Made by a program: the position numbers and the translations under genes. The notes below the pieces were generated by a model. The model did not search any database. It had not been told where the DNA came from and was given only the letters and a program-made list of their open reading frames with translations. From positions 1 through 6,240 of the forward strand of contig JAGLOT010000040.1 of NCBI GenBank assembly GCA_023137655.1: 6,240 bases of DNA. Reading direction: 5' to 3'. This stretch comes from Nanobdellota archaeon (lineage in GTDB: Archaea > Nanobdellota > Nanobdellia > Woesearchaeales > BS150m-G63). Positions 5,361-6,240 of this stretch are shown one piece after another (within the stretch, counting starts at the first letter, position 1; each line of letters begins with the position of its first letter).

Positions 5361-5677
5361 TTAATTATAGCAAACTTGAGCTGTTTCTGTTGAATTCTTG
5401 TTAGTTTTTCCAATACGAATGGGGAAATCATAAGAGTCCCTCAAGAATACAGGGCAAAACTCAAGAATAATTATTATTAATTGGTTCTAGTTATCAAAAG
5501 ATTCATCGGAGAATCAAAATAAGAACTTATATTTTTTTTAAATGTTTCATTCATTCCATTTATTTGATATTCAGCAAAAACATTTACATTGAATAAACAT
5601 ACTCCACATCCAGTAAATTCTGTGGTTTTATTTTCTCCTTGTTGTATTCCCCTCGTAATGAGGATTATTATGAACAT
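5361..5677 (-). pseudogene. Decayed AlbA_2 (Schlafen-type) domain gene
   Basis: Two minus-strand frames carry pieces that fit the AlbA_2 domain in the right order. The first (5677 down to 5477) has IQQGENKTTEF, like the 'I..GE...EFK' opening. It then has GCGVCLFNVNVFAEYQINGM, like the 'GG.L.FGV.D.G.I.G' core, and FKKNISSYFDSPMNLLI. The second, in another frame (about 5485 down to 5361), has LIIIILEFCPVFLRDSYDFP and then IRIGKTNKNS, like 'I.VI.V....PVY......FYVRVG..T'. The roughly 20-35 residues usually lying between the EFK motif and the GG core are missing, and a stop plus frame change separates the pieces. AlbA_2 proteins are often fused to helicases or DNA-binding regions; nothing of that remains. 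The match rests on motif order by eye, so the call is moderate. Confidence 0.45.
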
Positions 5678-6066
5678 TATATGTTGCCCCTATTGCCAGC
5701 TCATTCTGAAAAAACTATTCCTTTTGGAAATGAAGAGGTTATAAACGGCTTTAAAAAAGGTAATTGCTATCCATTTGCTAAAGAAAAAAGATCTTATGCC
5801 TCCATCACCTTTAGTACAGGAGATTTTACTTTTAATGAATTTCATATCTTTTTGTGATAATCAAGGGGAGATATTCTCCAAAATCAGCTTGGAATAAAAA
5901 AGGCGATATTTCTACTTCATGGAAAAATCAAGACAGAAAAACAAATTCAAAACTTTATGATTTCATTGTATCAAAAATCGCCATCGATCCTTTAATCTAT
6001 TATTTGATTTGCCCACGCATAGCTAAAGCTATGCTAAATTTAATTTTTAATGAAAAATTAGATTAA
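5658..6066 (+). pseudogene. Broken plus-strand coding remnant with CPYC motif
   Basis: Three plus-strand frames each hold a protein-like piece. ATG at 5658 gives MRIIMNIICCPYCQ, a zinc-knuckle-like opening. A second frame to 5857 carries HSEKTIPFGNEEVINGF and later GNCYPFAKEK. The third runs to the stop at 6066, contains SKLYDFIVSKIAIDPLIYYL, and has no ATG near its beginning. The first two pieces together recall the Trm112p-like 'CP.C...NG.L.C....YPI' domain found ahead of some methyltransferases, but the second cysteine pair is absent. C-ending codons are more frequent than in the intact genes nearby. It overlaps the minus-strand remnant by 20 bases. Two frame changes would be needed to read it through, so it is most likely non-functional. 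A short real gene in the last frame (GTG start at 5854, 70 residues) cannot be excluded. Confidence 0.3.
6017..6034. repeat. Perfect 8-bp inverted repeat
   Basis: GCATAGCT and AGCTATGC are separated by AA and followed on the plus strand by T-rich sequence. It could be a hairpin terminator or a protein-binding dyad. It lies inside the last frame of the plus-strand remnant and upstream of the right-hand lipoprotein gene promoter. Confidence 0.4.
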
Positions 6067-6104
6067 AATGAAATTAGTTATCCGACACAGCAAAAAATGC
6101 AAAA

Positions 6105-6115
6105 ATATTTATAAG
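6105..6115 (+). promoter_or_regulatory. TATA-like box of the right-edge lipoprotein gene
   Basis: ATATTTATAAG preceded by AAAA lies 21-31 bases before ATG at 6136, again at leaderless distance, with no Shine-Dalgarno site. Confidence 0.6.
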
Positions 6116-6135
6116 ATTAATTTTAATAAAATTAT

Positions 6136-6240
6136 ATGGAAAAAATAAATAAGGGAAATATAATCCTTATTGTCTTATTATTTTCAATAAGTTTAACCGG
6201 GTGTTCTAATCATGAAGATATTAAAATAAGCAATATAGAT
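6136..6240 (+). CDS. Lipoprotein, N-terminus only (runs off right edge)
   Basis: The frame is open for 35 codons to the window end. It starts MEKINKGN, followed by a hydrophobic core (residues 9-19) and lipobox LTGC with the lipidated cysteine at 23, then a polar mature start (SNHEDIK). This is a clear lipoprotein signal, so the protein should be tethered outside the membrane. It is the second lipoprotein in the window; the visible mature part is too short to relate it to the one at 912-1946. The start is fixed by the TATA-like box at 6105-6115. Confidence 0.75.
   Translation, partial: MEKINKGNIILIVLLFSISLTGCSNHEDIKISNID

Noticed and set aside
5333..5431. Minus-strand frame MISPFVLEKLTRIQQKQL ending at 5333
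   Set aside because: It overlaps the piece with the AlbA_2-like PVFL and IRIG motifs in another frame. It may be the continuation of the remnant after a further frame change, but no motif supports it.
5440..5469. Ten-base direct repeat CTCAAGAATA at 5440-5449 and 5460-5469
   Set aside because: Two short copies inside the decayed region with no further copies or regular spacing; no support for a CRISPR array or iteron.

Overview
The window looks archaeal, probably from a small-genome, AT-rich lineage of the DPANN type (inference). Three sequence traits point there. First, each convincing gene except the one at 4464 has an AT-rich TATA-like octamer centred about 25-27 bases before its ATG. The mRNAs would therefore start on or next to the start codon (leaderless), and there are almost no Shine-Dalgarno sites. 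Second, the left-edge gene encodes a signal peptide, an external domain, one membrane span and a cytoplasmic winged helix, a build typical of archaeal membrane-anchored regulators. Third, two genes encode lipobox lipoproteins. No rRNA, tRNA, CRISPR array, transposase or complete insertion sequence is visible.

Layout: 1-749 (-) is a truncated membrane-anchored winged-helix regulator. 750-911 holds its promoter, copy 1 of a 35-bp repeat built on a 25-bp palindrome, and a T-rich terminator candidate. 912-1946 (-) is a lipoprotein of unknown function. 2019-2579 (-) is a stand-alone PD-(D/E)XK nuclease-like protein. 2580-2754 is a divergent promoter region containing copy 2 of the repeat. 2755-3093 (+) is a small membrane protein of about four spans. 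3134-4267 (-) joins a DUF559/Vsr-like nuclease domain to five predicted membrane spans and an external BamE-like tail. 4268-4353 is a divergent promoter region. 4354-5228 (+) is an endonuclease IV/xylose-isomerase-like TIM barrel gene split by a -1 frame change at 4461-4464. 5229-6135 is a decayed stretch: a G+C-rich hairpin segment, a broken AlbA_2 (Schlafen-type) domain on the minus strand, and broken plus-strand reading frames with a CPYC motif. 6136-6240 (+) is the start of a second lipoprotein gene.

The genes do not form a recognisable metabolic operon: nearly every gene has its own promoter and strand changes are frequent. Two different predicted nucleases, surface or membrane proteins, decayed fragments and a repeat flanking two genes suggest an accessory, possibly defence-related island. 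No partner methylase, toxin-antitoxin pair or known defence operon is visible, so that reading is inference. The best candidates for something undescribed are the membrane-tethered nuclease at 3134-4267 and the paired palindromic repeat at 810-844 and 2672-2706.
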